From Bacteroidota bacterium (lineage in GTDB: Bacteria; Bacteroidota; Bacteroidia; Chitinophagales; BACL12): 64,000 nt of DNA. Under the pieces are notes generated by a model that was not told the DNA's origin, did no database searches, and saw only the letters and a list, made by a program, of their open reading frames with translations. The DNA lies in the NCBI GenBank assembly GCA_016706255.1, contig JADJJZ010000029.1:62001-126000 (forward strand), in the 5' to 3' direction. Position numbers and translations under genes: made by a program. Each line of letters opens with the position of its first letter. Position 1 is the stretch's first letter. Positions 16,983 to 25,871 of the stretch are shown one piece after another.

Positions 16983-17306
16983 TTATTTTACTACAACAAA
17001 TTGTTGATTCATAGTTGAACCATTCATTTCAATGGTTACAAAATATAAACCTGCACTGATGTTTTTACCAAGTGCGATTGTTTTAGTTGCACTACCGTTA
17101 GTAGTTGCAGCCGTAGTAGTATAGATTACTTTACCTGTAATATCGGTAATATTAATTGTTGCTGTTGCATCATTTTCCAATGTGTTAAATGTGATTGTTA
17201 ATTCGTCTTTAACAGGGTTAGGATAAACTTGCATGCTTGCAGCACCAACAATTTCGCCTTCACGACATTCAGTTACAACTGTTACAGTTGCTGTTGTGCA
17301 AGGCAT
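16983..17306 (-). pseudogene. C-terminal piece (T9SS type A sorting domain) of the frameshifted MopE-repeat protein
   Basis: 107 residues. After a short beta segment (TATVTVVTE) comes a T9SS type A domain: MQVYPNPVKDELTITF, ITDITGKVIY, LGKNISAGLYFVTIE and a final basic residue. The sequence continues that of the 520-residue piece upstream in another frame; removing one T in AACAATTATGCC restores a continuous reading (NNMPCTTATVTVVTE). The apparent ATG start at 17304-17306 is thus an internal Met codon of the original gene. Without this domain the upstream product would lose its T9SS signal. Confidence 0.8.
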
Positions 17307-18831
17307 AATTGTTTTCGTTGGTGATTACACAATAGTAATCGCCATTCGCTGTAGCTTCATAATTTGCACTTGTAGCACCAATTATTTCATTGCCATCAAG
17401 ATACCATACATAAGTATATAAGGCATCGTAACTAGCTTTTAATAATAATGGATTAACAACACAAAGATTTAAACCATCAGGATAGGTGATATTGGCATTA
17501 GGGCTTTCATAAACAGCAACTGCCTGAACTTCAGATAAACCTGAAGAACATGCACCTACAAAACCTTCAACCTGATAATAAGCAGGTTTGTTGGTTGTAT
17601 ATGTTGCACCTGTTTCACCGGCTAAAGCAGTACCATTTTTATACCATTGATAAGAATCAAAAGTACCAACTGCTTCTAACGTAACATCATCAGGTTTGCA
17701 TAATGCAATTACACCTGTTGGTGTGATGCTGATTGATAAATCAATTCCTTCATCAATATTGCCATCACAGTTATTATCTACACCGTCACATACTTCTGTT
17801 GCAGCAGGGTTAACCGCAGCATCACCGTCGTTGCAATCAGTGCTGTTTTCTACATAACCTACAGGAGCGCCATCGCATGTTGTTGCAGACATAGCAGCAT
17901 CACCATAAGTGTCACCATCAGCATCAGCATAATAAGTTGCGAAAGTTAATCCTTCGTCAATATTGCCATCGCAGTTGTTGTCGATACCGTCGCAAACTTC
18001 TGTTGCTGCAGGATTAATTGCTGCATCACCATCGTTACAATCAGTATTATCAGCAACATAACCATCAGGCATATCGCAAGACACTGTTGTTGAACCTGCA
18101 TCACCGTAAGAATCACCATCTGCATCAGCATACCATGTAGCTCCACCGGCTTCATCAATATTGCCATCGCAGTTGTTATCTATACCGTCGCAAATTTCAG
18201 TAGCACCCGGATTAATTGCCGCATCAGCATCATTACAATCAACATCAGAATCATATCCGTCACCATCTGCATCAGCATAGGAAACAGTACCCTGAACATC
18301 GATGTTTTTTAATGTTGATACACCGTTTAATGAACTGTAAGCAGTATGACCAATTACACGCACCCACAAAGTAGATGTTGTAGAAAAATCATCTACATCC
18401 CAGGTTAAATTAGTGTTGGTAAAACAACCACTGCTTGCAACTGCAAAGTCAGTTCCGCTGTTTGTCCATGTAGCACCACCATCTGTTGAATAAGCCAGTC
18501 TCCAACTTGCAGGACCTTTAGGGTTTCTGCGAATATCAACTGAAATACTTGTCACATCCAATTGAAATCCTGCATCCGGTGTCACTGAAAATTGAACGCT
18601 TGGACGGCCATTGGAGTAGCCTGAGGTAGTATGTTTGTTGGAACTGTACCCTGATCCGCATGCCGGGTCTTCCAATAAACCATTTTCTCTTGATAAATTT
18701 GTTCCTGTTGCATTGGTTGCAACGCCTGCGTATGCACCTGTTGGATCATCCAGGTATTCATACAGTTGTGCTTTCGATACAGAAAACACACACGCTAACG
18801 CCATGGTTAGTAATAAGTAGCTTTTTTTCAT
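17269..18831 (-). CDS. Secreted protein with MopE-type metal-binding repeats, truncated by frameshift
   Basis: 520 residues. A signal peptide covers about 1-21 (ending VSKAQ). A beta-rich N-terminal domain (about 22-180, galactose-binding-like) is followed by three repeats of the MopE putative metal-binding motif, each with DCND(A/G)DAAINP, a TE(I/V)CDG(I/V)DNNCDG core, and NIDE, interspersed with YADADGD segments rich in Asp that look like calcium sites. Two Ig-like domains follow (with YQWYKNG and YVWYLDG). The reading frame then runs into 12 unrelated residues (about 17269-17305) and stops, where the sorting domain continues in another frame. MopE proteins bind copper in Methylococcus; metal use here is inferred. 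Confidence 0.8.
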   Translation of the reverse strand: MKKSYLLLTMALACVFSVSKAQLYEYLDDPTGAYAGVATNATGTNLSRENGLLEDPACGSGYSSNKHTTSGYSNGRPSVQFSVTPDAGFQLDVTSISVDIRRNPKGPASWRLAYSTDGGATWTNSGTDFAVASSGCFTNTNLTWDVDDFSTTSTLWVRVIGHTAYSSLNGVSTLKNIDVQGTVSYADADGDGYDSDVDCNDADAAINPGATEICDGIDNNCDGNIDEAGGATWYADADGDSYGDAGSTTVSCDMPDGYVADNTDCNDGDAAINPAATEVCDGIDNNCDGNIDEGLTFATYYADADGDTYGDAAMSATTCDGAPVGYVENSTDCNDGDAAVNPAATEVCDGVDNNCDGNIDEGIDLSISITPTGVIALCKPDDVTLEAVGTFDSYQWYKNGTALAGETGATYTTNKPAYYQVEGFVGACSSGLSEVQAVAVYESPNANITYPDGLNLCVVNPLLLKASYDALYTYVWYLDGNEIIGATSANYEATANGDYYCVITNENNYALHNSNCNSCN

Positions 18832-19264
18832 AATTCAAAACATTTAGTAATAGTAATAGTGCGGGTGGATTTTCATTATAGACGTCGAAAGATAGGCAGA
18901 AGTCATGTTCCGTAAGTAGAAAATAAATAACTGCAAATGTCCCAATTAGGTTATTTTAGAAATATGTAATTAATTGATTTTCAACTGTTAAACAATGAAT
19001 TATCAGTATCCACATACCATTTATCATGTCACATAAATAACAGTTTTGAAAATTATTCGTTAAATATTTGCTAAAAGAAACGGTCTAATTGTGACATAAT
19101 AGTTAAGATTATGTCCAAATACTGCTGATTTGAGAATGTCATTTTGTGATTATGCGTAAATTATAGGATAAATAGTTGTCATTCCGAACGGCATTATTTA
19201 ATTCAGATTGCAAAAGGTATTTTTACCATTCCATTTTACCCTTCAAATTAAAATACATAACAGC
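18832..19264. other. Divergent intergenic region
   Basis: 433 bases between divergent surface-protein and protease genes, AT-rich, without a convincing open frame. TGTCACATAA at about 19026 and TGTGACATAA at about 19091 are inversely related and might be a divergent operator. A TTG start at 19208 would extend the protease by 19 residues that fit no signal peptide. Confidence 0.35.
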
Positions 19265-21355
19265 ATGCATTTTGGAATAACCCGTTTTACTTTTATTGCG
19301 AGCTTAATCTCCATGCCTTTCATTTCGTTTACGCAAACCACCGATATGTGTGGAACAGATTTGGAACGTGAAAAATTACTTCAAACGCATCCCGATATTT
19401 TGCAAAGGGAAGCCGAATTTGATAAACGCGCAATGGAAAAATTAACCAGTATTATGCGCATTGAAGATGAAACTATTGTGATTCCGGTAGTATTTCATAT
19501 CATTCATGATTACGGCCCGGAAAATATTAGTGATGCGCAGGTGTATGATGCAATAGCAAAAATTAATGCAGATTTTAGTGCTACGAATACCGATTTTCTC
19601 GCGACAATTCCTGAATATGCCGGTATTGCTGCTAATTGTAATATAGAATTTCGTCTTGCACAAAAAGAATTAAGCGGTGGATGTACAAATGGTATTGACC
19701 GCATTGCATCGTTGCGAACCTATGAAGGTAGCGATGCTGCTAAATACGGTGGTTGGCAAAGTGGTAAATATTTAAATATCTGGGTTACTAAGGATTTAAC
19801 AAATGGTGCAGCAGCTTATGCGTATTATCCAACAAGTATTGCGGGATTGATGTATACTGTGGATGGAATTATCGCACGATACGATTATGTAGGAACAATT
19901 GGCGCTGCCGGCCCATATGCCATTCATGTTTTATCACATGAAATTGGCCACTATTTAAATCTGCAACATGTTTGGGGAAATAGTAATGCACCCGGTATTG
20001 CCTGTGGTGATGACCAGGTGCCGGATACGCCAATGACCGAAGGTTGGACATCTTGCAATATTTACGGAAACACCTGTGGCGGTGCGGTTGATAATGTGCA
20101 AAATCACATGGAATATTCTTATTGCTCAACCATGTTTACAGAAGGGCAGAAGGCACGCATTATGGCTGCATTAGAAAGTGAAGATGCGATGCGTAATAAT
20201 TTATATACGCAGGAAAATTTATTACTTACCGGAACCAATGATGGATATATTGCAAGCGGTTGTGTTCCCAAAGCCGATTTTTATGCCAGCGACAGAATAT
20301 TGTGTACCGGCAATTCAACTACTTTTCATGATGTTAGTTTTAATGCAGTTGTTACCGAAAGATATTGGGAATTTGAAGGTGGCATTCCGGCAACATCAAC
20401 TGAAATAAACCCAATCGTACAATATAATGATGAAGGTTGGCATACAGTTACGTTAACAGTTACCAATGCAAATGGCAGCAGCACCAAAACATTTGAAAAA
20501 TATTTAAATGTTGCCAAAATGGATGCCAATTATGATGCAACTTATTTTGCTGATTTTAATGATGAAGCAACAGTAAATAACGACTGGGTTTTATATAATA
20601 AATATCCTGATGACCGCGAGTGGCAATGGCGTGGTAATAATGGATACTGGAATTCAGGATGCGTTTGGCTCAATAGCCGCTTCGGTCCTGATTTGGAAAC
20701 TGATGTAATGATTTCACCACCATTTGATTTATCGTTGGGGTTAACGGATAATTTATTTTTTAAATATGCAACTACTTCTTTTGGTGTTGATGCAAGCGAT
20801 TATACCATGTCGCTAAAACTATATTACAGCGTTAATTGCGGCGATTCATGGATTTATTTTAATAAATTAACTGGGCAAGATTTAATTTCCAGTTATGGTG
20901 GCAGTGCCGATTTTTATCCGCAATACCCCGATCAATGGGGTAGCGCAATGTTTAACTTACCTGAAGGCGCAAAAGAAAATCATGTGCAGTTTAAATTTGA
21001 ATTTGTATACAATCCATATGTAAATAATCTTTTTATTGATGATTTTAATTTCACCACAGGGGTGTTAAGTACAGCAAATCAAAATGCGCGTATAGCAGTT
21101 AAGTTATCACCAAATCCGGTTGCGGTTAACGGACAAACAATATTACATTACAATACCATTGATGCTGTTAATTTAACCTTTTTAATAACGGATATTTATG
21201 GTAAAATAGTTTATAAATCCGGATTAGGAAATACTACCGCCGGCAGTCATCAATTAATTATTTCTCCTCAGCAACTTGGGTTAGCTGTAGGTTGTTATTT
21301 TTTGCAATTAACTGATGGAAAAGAAACTGCCAATTCAAAATTGGTTGTAGATTAA
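19265..21355 (+). CDS. Secreted M43-like (pappalysin-type) metalloprotease with PKD domain and T9SS type A tail
   Basis: 696 residues from the ATG at 19265, which precedes a signal-like hydrophobic stretch ending in SFTQ. The zinc motif is HEIGHYLNLQH with His225, Glu226, His229 and His235; Asn replaces the usual Gly before the third ligand. The Met-turn follows in QNHMEYSYCSTMF (Met about 282). These place it in the M43 metzincins, with the usual upstream VVFHIIHDYG region. A PKD domain (about 355-435, with WEFEGGIPATSTEINP), a large concanavalin-like part and a sorting domain follow (VKLSPNPVAVN, GKIVYKSG, LAVGCYFLQL). Role: extracellular proteolysis; substrate unknown. Confidence 0.85.
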   Translation: MHFGITRFTFIASLISMPFISFTQTTDMCGTDLEREKLLQTHPDILQREAEFDKRAMEKLTSIMRIEDETIVIPVVFHIIHDYGPENISDAQVYDAIAKINADFSATNTDFLATIPEYAGIAANCNIEFRLAQKELSGGCTNGIDRIASLRTYEGSDAAKYGGWQSGKYLNIWVTKDLTNGAAAYAYYPTSIAGLMYTVDGIIARYDYVGTIGAAGPYAIHVLSHEIGHYLNLQHVWGNSNAPGIACGDDQVPDTPMTEGWTSCNIYGNTCGGAVDNVQNHMEYSYCSTMFTEGQKARIMAALESEDAMRNNLYTQENLLLTGTNDGYIASGCVPKADFYASDRILCTGNSTTFHDVSFNAVVTERYWEFEGGIPATSTEINPIVQYNDEGWHTVTLTVTNANGSSTKTFEKYLNVAKMDANYDATYFADFNDEATVNNDWVLYNKYPDDREWQWRGNNGYWNSGCVWLNSRFGPDLETDVMISPPFDLSLGLTDNLFFKYATTSFGVDASDYTMSLKLYYSVNCGDSWIYFNKLTGQDLISSYGGSADFYPQYPDQWGSAMFNLPEGAKENHVQFKFEFVYNPYVNNLFIDDFNFTTGVLSTANQNARIAVKLSPNPVAVNGQTILHYNTIDAVNLTFLITDIYGKIVYKSGLGNTTAGSHQLIISPQQLGLAVGCYFLQLTDGKETANSKLVVD

Positions 21356-21413
21356 CCAATTACTTAAAACCTCATGTAATCCGCAGCATTAGCGTATTAT
21401 GTGAGGTTATTAT

Positions 21414-22796
21414 TTATCTGATATTCGACAAATAATCGGAGCAAAATTCTGAATACTTAGATTTACCGAGGGCATTTGCACCAAGCAGAAAATATTTTCG
21501 TGCATTTACATTGTCACCCTTCATATAATAATACTTTCCTAAAAAGTAATTAGCTCCACTCATAATAAATGGTATTGTTGAGGTGCTGGCGGCTTCCCAA
21601 TGCAAATTGGCTACTTCAAATTGTCCTGTATTATATAAAGCCCATGCGTAATAAAAATTATATTCTTCCAAATTATTTTTATCGGCAGCAGCGGTGTTAA
21701 TTTTTTCATAAACTTTTAATGCATCTGCATATCGTTTATTGTAAGTTAAACTTTCGGCATAATTATAAGCAGGAGAGAAGGCTTCAGGGAATTTGGTATA
21801 AAAATAATGGTTAACAATAATACTGAAAGCATCAGTTAAACCAAAGTTGTAAATGGTATCATAATTATCCGGGTCAATACGAAGGTCAACTGACAATAAA
21901 TATTTAGCAAAATCTTTTTCGGGTGAGTCGCTTTTTTCCATGTCAACATATTCGGTTATTTTGGATTTTGCATTTGATTTGCCTGCAAGCATACTTACCA
22001 ATCCTTCGTATAAAATATTTGTTTTATTATTATTTAAAGCAGCCCATTTATTAATACAAAATTGTGCCTGTTCATATTGCTCTGCTACACTAAAAAGGAA
22101 AAAAGCATTATTATAACTCACGGTATCTAATCCCTCCATCAAATAACTTTTATTCGCAAATTTAATTGCATTGTTTATATCGCCAATAATATAATATTCA
22201 ACAGCAATATCGCTAATTAAATTGCCATTAGCAGGGTACAATTCGCCAATTTTTTCATACACCTTCATGCCTTCCTGATATGCACCGCGGTCTAAAAGAT
22301 TGTAGGCATAGTCGCGAATATTAAATTCATCTATTGTTGGAACTTGCGCAATTGCCGGTAGAATTTCTTTCAATTTGTTTCCTTGTAAACTCACCGAATA
22401 TAAATAACCCAATGCCAATAAGATGTCGTCGCGTTTACGGTCCATGCGTAACGCATTTTTAAAATAAAAAGCACAGGTATCAGCAATTTTAATTGGAACG
22501 ATCTCTTTATACTGACCAATATAATTATAATCGGAGGTGTAAACTGATTCTTCAGGTGCGCCGGTGCTGCTCAATGCATCAGCAAAACTTGCATATTTAT
22601 AATATTGAATATTTCCTTTATAAAACAAGGCATCAACATTTCCCGGATTAATCATTAAAACAGAATCCACTTTTCCCTCAGCAGTAGATAACATACCCTG
22701 CTCAATTAATGCATCTAATTTTGAAGTGAATTCAATTTGTGCATGAACAGCAGCAGTAATAAAAAGTAAACAAATAAATAAGAAAAAATTACGCAT
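21414..22796 (-). CDS. Exported TPR-repeat protein
   Basis: 460 residues. A signal peptide covers about 1-19 (ending AAVHAQ). The mature protein is almost all helical and has several TPR-like units, for example EGMKVYEKIGELYPANGNLI, ADALKVYEKINTAA and NARKYFLLGANALGKSKYSE. TPR scaffolds bind peptides or assemble complexes; exported ones in Bacteroidota often act in the periplasm. No catalytic motif is visible. It reads away from mdh and is followed by the protease gene's end (convergent, 58 bases apart). The retropepsin-like gene upstream has the same orientation with a 43-base gap, so they may be co-transcribed. Confidence 0.75.
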   Translation of the reverse strand: MRNFFLFICLLFITAAVHAQIEFTSKLDALIEQGMLSTAEGKVDSVLMINPGNVDALFYKGNIQYYKYASFADALSSTGAPEESVYTSDYNYIGQYKEIVPIKIADTCAFYFKNALRMDRKRDDILLALGYLYSVSLQGNKLKEILPAIAQVPTIDEFNIRDYAYNLLDRGAYQEGMKVYEKIGELYPANGNLISDIAVEYYIIGDINNAIKFANKSYLMEGLDTVSYNNAFFLFSVAEQYEQAQFCINKWAALNNNKTNILYEGLVSMLAGKSNAKSKITEYVDMEKSDSPEKDFAKYLLSVDLRIDPDNYDTIYNFGLTDAFSIIVNHYFYTKFPEAFSPAYNYAESLTYNKRYADALKVYEKINTAAADKNNLEEYNFYYAWALYNTGQFEVANLHWEAASTSTIPFIMSGANYFLGKYYYMKGDNVNARKYFLLGANALGKSKYSEFCSDYLSNIR

Positions 22797-22839
22797 GATA
22801 TTTTTGTTTTGGGAATTGCCTGATTATTGTTCGTTTTGC

Positions 22840-23271
22840 TTAAGTATGTAAAAGTAAAATTCTGTTGGCATAATCAATAACTGCGCCATATTTTTTTAAA
22901 ATATCACCACCAATAATCGCTAAAACAGGCTCCAGTCCGGCTGATGCATAAGCATCATTAACAATACTTAAATCCAGCAAAGCAAATTTAGTTGAAGCTA
23001 TTTTATGTTTCCCGATTCTTATTCGGTTTAATCGGATAAAACTACTGTTTGGAATATTTGCACCTAATCCTGTGGTGAGATGATCGGTTTTAGTAACCTG
23101 TTCATCCGGAAAAAACTGTTTGGCAAATTCCTGATCTATCACACTTTTGCTGGCTCCGGTATCAATCAGAAAATTAATTCGCTTGCGTCCGATTTTGCCA
23201 TCTACAAAAATATGGTATCCCTTGGGCGGAATAGTTAAAACCTGTATGGGTATGGTTACCTGGTTGTTCAT
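22840..23271 (-). CDS. Retropepsin-like aspartic protease
   Basis: 143 residues, the size of a single retroviral-type protease domain. The catalytic motif is FLIDTGASKSV (Asp37-Thr-Gly-Ala-Ser), with the flap-side region giving GLGANIPNS and the conserved second half AIIGGDILKKYGAVIDY near the C-terminus. There is no signal peptide, so it is probably cytoplasmic unless exported by another route; such single-domain proteins act as dimers. Relatives in bacteria are annotated as clan AA or TIGR02281-like proteases of unknown substrate. It lies between the mdh terminator and a TPR gene in the same orientation. Confidence 0.85.
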   Translation of the reverse strand: MNNQVTIPIQVLTIPPKGYHIFVDGKIGRKRINFLIDTGASKSVIDQEFAKQFFPDEQVTKTDHLTTGLGANIPNSSFIRLNRIRIGKHKIASTKFALLDLSIVNDAYASAGLEPVLAIIGGDILKKYGAVIDYANRILLLHT

Positions 23272-23276
23272 GCAAT

Positions 23277-23319
23277 AAAAAACCGCAAAACCGGTAAATA
23301 GATTCGGGTTTGCGGTTTT
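23277..23319 (-). terminator. Terminator of mdh
   Basis: Arms AAAACCGCAAAACC (23279-23292) and GGTTTGCGGTTTT (23307-23319) pair with a single bulged base around a 14-base loop. The minus strand continues into a T-rich stretch. It lies between mdh and the protease gene. Confidence 0.75.
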
Positions 23320-23337
23320 ATTTTAAAAAGTAGTTAA

Positions 23338-24282
23338 TTATGCGCTTGCAGCATTCATTTTATCTAACACTTCCATTACTTCTTTTACAGCAGTAGCAGA
23401 TGCATTTAATAATGCTTTTTCAGCCTCATTTAATTGTAATTCAATTATTTGTTCAATACCGTTTTTGCCTAATTTAACCGGAACGCCTAAATAAATATCT
23501 TTTAAGCCGTATTCTCCGTTTAATAAAGCACAAACCGGGAATATCCTGTTTTCATTTTTCACAATTGCTTCAACCATTTGAGCTGCAGCAGCACCTGGTG
23601 CATACCATGCTGATGTGCCTAATAAGTTTACAATTTCACCACCACCCACTTTAGTGCGCTGAACAATAGCATTCAGTTTTTCCTCACTAATCAATTCAGT
23701 AACAGGAATACCACTCACAGTAGTATAACGTGGCAGCGGAACCATAGTATCACCATGACCACCCATTAAAATTGCCTGAATATCTTTTGGTGAACAGTTT
23801 AATTCAGTTGCTAAAAATGCACGGTAACGCGCAGTATCTAAAATACCGGCCATTCCAAATACACGGCTGCTGTCAACCTTAGCATTTAAATATGCGCAAT
23901 ATGTCATAACGTCCAATGGATTGGATACAACAATAATGATCGCATTTGGAGAATATTTGATTACTTGTTCAGTAACTGATTTCACTATACCGGCATTCAC
24001 ACTAATTAAATCGTCGCGGCTCATACCCGGTTTACGTGGTAAACCTGAAGTGATTACCACCACATCAGAATCAGCAGTTCTGGCATAGTCGTTCGTACAA
24101 CCTACAACACGTGTGCTATAGCTGTCGATTGGCGCTTGTTGCCAGGTATCAAGGCTTTTACCTTCTGCTGTACCTTCTTTGATATCCAATACCACAATTT
24201 CGTTCAAAAAGTCGCGGTGAGCGAGCACATTGGCAACAGTTGAACCCACGTTGCCGGCTCCGATTACAGTTACTTTACTCAT
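23338..24282 (-). CDS. mdh: Malate dehydrogenase
   Basis: 314 residues. Catalyses NAD-linked oxidation of malate to oxaloacetate in the TCA cycle. The N-terminal Rossmann motif is GAGNVG (residues 8-13). The substrate loop SGLPRKPGMSRDDL carries catalytic Arg residues; the typical VVSNPLDVMTY segment is followed by the catalytic His in MGGHGDTMVPLPRY. The length and the Lys-Pro-Gly-Met-Ser-Arg loop identify MDH of the lactate-dehydrogenase-like type common in Bacteroidota; the Arg in the active-site loop fits malate rather than lactate specificity. A -7 promoter element TAACTTTG lies 40 bases upstream and a terminator follows, so it is likely monocistronic. Confidence 0.95.
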   Translation of the reverse strand: MSKVTVIGAGNVGSTVANVLAHRDFLNEIVVLDIKEGTAEGKSLDTWQQAPIDSYSTRVVGCTNDYARTADSDVVVITSGLPRKPGMSRDDLISVNAGIVKSVTEQVIKYSPNAIIIVVSNPLDVMTYCAYLNAKVDSSRVFGMAGILDTARYRAFLATELNCSPKDIQAILMGGHGDTMVPLPRYTTVSGIPVTELISEEKLNAIVQRTKVGGGEIVNLLGTSAWYAPGAAAAQMVEAIVKNENRIFPVCALLNGEYGLKDIYLGVPVKLGKNGIEQIIELQLNEAEKALLNASATAVKEVMEVLDKMNAASA

Positions 24283-24322
24283 AGTTTTGTCATTTTTCCT
24301 GCCATAATAACCTAAGGCGCTG

Positions 24323-24330
24323 CAAAGTTA
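24323..24330 (-). promoter_or_regulatory. mdh: Bacteroidetes-type -7 promoter element for mdh
   Basis: Minus-strand TAACTTTG matches the TAnnTTTG consensus of the Bacteroidetes primary sigma factor, 40 bases upstream of the mdh start. No clear -33 TTTG element is seen. Confidence 0.55.
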
Positions 24331-24421
24331 TGCCTTTTCGTAATAAAGTAAGCATTGTGCATAAAGTTTGATGGTATTTTTAATAACGAGTTTTTAACTT
24401 TACACAAATATTGAACATTTC

Positions 24422-25852
24422 ATGAAGAAATTATTATTTGTTATCCCTCTTCTGGCCGGTATAATGGCAGGAAATGCGCAAACACAATATTGCGGAACTA
24501 CTCAAACTGAGGAAGATTTGCAATGGTTGCGCAATTTCCAGCAAAACTATGTGCCTGATGAGGACAATCGCGGTGGCACCACCTATTACATTCCAATGAA
24601 GGTGCATATTGTAGGTAATGACGAAGGTACCGGTTATTACAATTTAACCCACCTGTATACTCAAATTTGCGAATTGAACGAACATTACGCTCCAACAGGC
24701 TTTGTGTTCTACATTTACGGCGATTTGGATTATATCGATAATACCGATTATTACGAACACGATTGGTTTGATGGCAGTAATATGATGGATGAAAATAATG
24801 TGAACGACCTGCTCAATGTTTACTTTGTAGCAGATCCTGCCGGAAACTGCGGTTATTTTAGCCCATCAGACAATGGTGTAGCAGTTGCCAAATCTTGCGC
24901 TATGCCAGGTGGAACAACCGTTGCCCACGAATTTGGTCACTTTTTCTCACTCCCGCATACTTTTTATGGTTGGGAATGGGGAACACCGGATGATAACGAC
25001 CAGGAATGGGTAAATGGCGCTAACTGTAACTCGGCTGCTGACGGATTTTGCGATACGCCACCGGATTATTTACCTTATCGTTGGAATTGTCCCGGACCGC
25101 TGCAAACCGACCCGCATGGTGATACATTTTTCAGCGATGGCACATTTTATATGTCGTATTCCAATGATGCCTGCACAGATAAATTTTCTGCAGAACAACA
25201 GGCAGCTATGATTGCGAATTTGTTGGGGCCGCGTAACAATATGCTCGATTTTCCAACACCTACATACGTTGACTTAACAACTACTGCAGACCCGATTGTT
25301 CCTGCAAATAATGCCATCGGCATGTATCCGAATTATACCTATATTGAGTGGACACCGGTAGCTGGTGCAACACAATATCATTTACAATTGGCTTTTAGCG
25401 CAGGTTTTAGTGCAATTGCCTTAGATATTGTTACTTCCGATAGTTTTTATGAAGCACGCGAACTGCTTGGTGATAAAAAATATTACTGGAGAGTTAAACC
25501 ATTAGCACCATTGAATACATGTGAGCCTACCAGTCTGGCTTACTCATTTACAACCGGAAATACATTCAGTACAATTGCTGAAACAGAAATGTTTGATCAT
25601 TTATCTATTTTCCCAAATCCGGTAACTTCTGGTAATGAGGTTAATATCAGCTATCGTTCTGCTGAAAGTTTTTCAGGAACGTTGGAGGTTTTAGATATTA
25701 CCGGAAAACAATTAGTTGCTCAGGAATTAAACGTTATCGCGGGTTCTGCAACTATTGCAGTTGACATGCCAGTTGTTGCGCAAGGTGTTTACTTCATTAA
25801 AATTTCGAATAACAGTAAATCAGAATTGGTGCAGTTTATTGTTGCTGATTAA
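24422..25852 (+). CDS. Secreted M43-like metalloprotease with T9SS type A sorting domain
   Basis: 476 residues. A signal peptide covers 1-19 (ending MAGNAQ). The zinc site is HEFGHFFSLPH, His169, Glu170, His173 and His179, with a Met-turn later in FYMSYSNDACTDKFS. Those features and the preceding AKSCAMPGGTTVA segment place it with M43-like metzincins. A fibronectin-III-like domain follows (about 295-385, with YTYIEWTPVAGATQYHLQL), then a type A sorting domain starting at IFPNPVTSGNEVNISY and ending VQFIVAD. It is distinct in sequence from the protease at 19265, so not a recent duplicate. A strong terminator follows. Probably an extracellular degradative enzyme. Confidence 0.85.
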   Translation: MKKLLFVIPLLAGIMAGNAQTQYCGTTQTEEDLQWLRNFQQNYVPDEDNRGGTTYYIPMKVHIVGNDEGTGYYNLTHLYTQICELNEHYAPTGFVFYIYGDLDYIDNTDYYEHDWFDGSNMMDENNVNDLLNVYFVADPAGNCGYFSPSDNGVAVAKSCAMPGGTTVAHEFGHFFSLPHTFYGWEWGTPDDNDQEWVNGANCNSAADGFCDTPPDYLPYRWNCPGPLQTDPHGDTFFSDGTFYMSYSNDACTDKFSAEQQAAMIANLLGPRNNMLDFPTPTYVDLTTTADPIVPANNAIGMYPNYTYIEWTPVAGATQYHLQLAFSAGFSAIALDIVTSDSFYEARELLGDKKYYWRVKPLAPLNTCEPTSLAYSFTTGNTFSTIAETEMFDHLSIFPNPVTSGNEVNISYRSAESFSGTLEVLDITGKQLVAQELNVIAGSATIAVDMPVVAQGVYFIKISNNSKSELVQFIVAD

Positions 25853-25871
25853 TTTGAATTTATAATCATAT

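Noticed and set aside
17750..18300. Tandem MopE repeats as a CRISPR-like or satellite array
   Set aside because: Repeats encode conserved protein motifs in frame, with codon differences, so they are coding domains.
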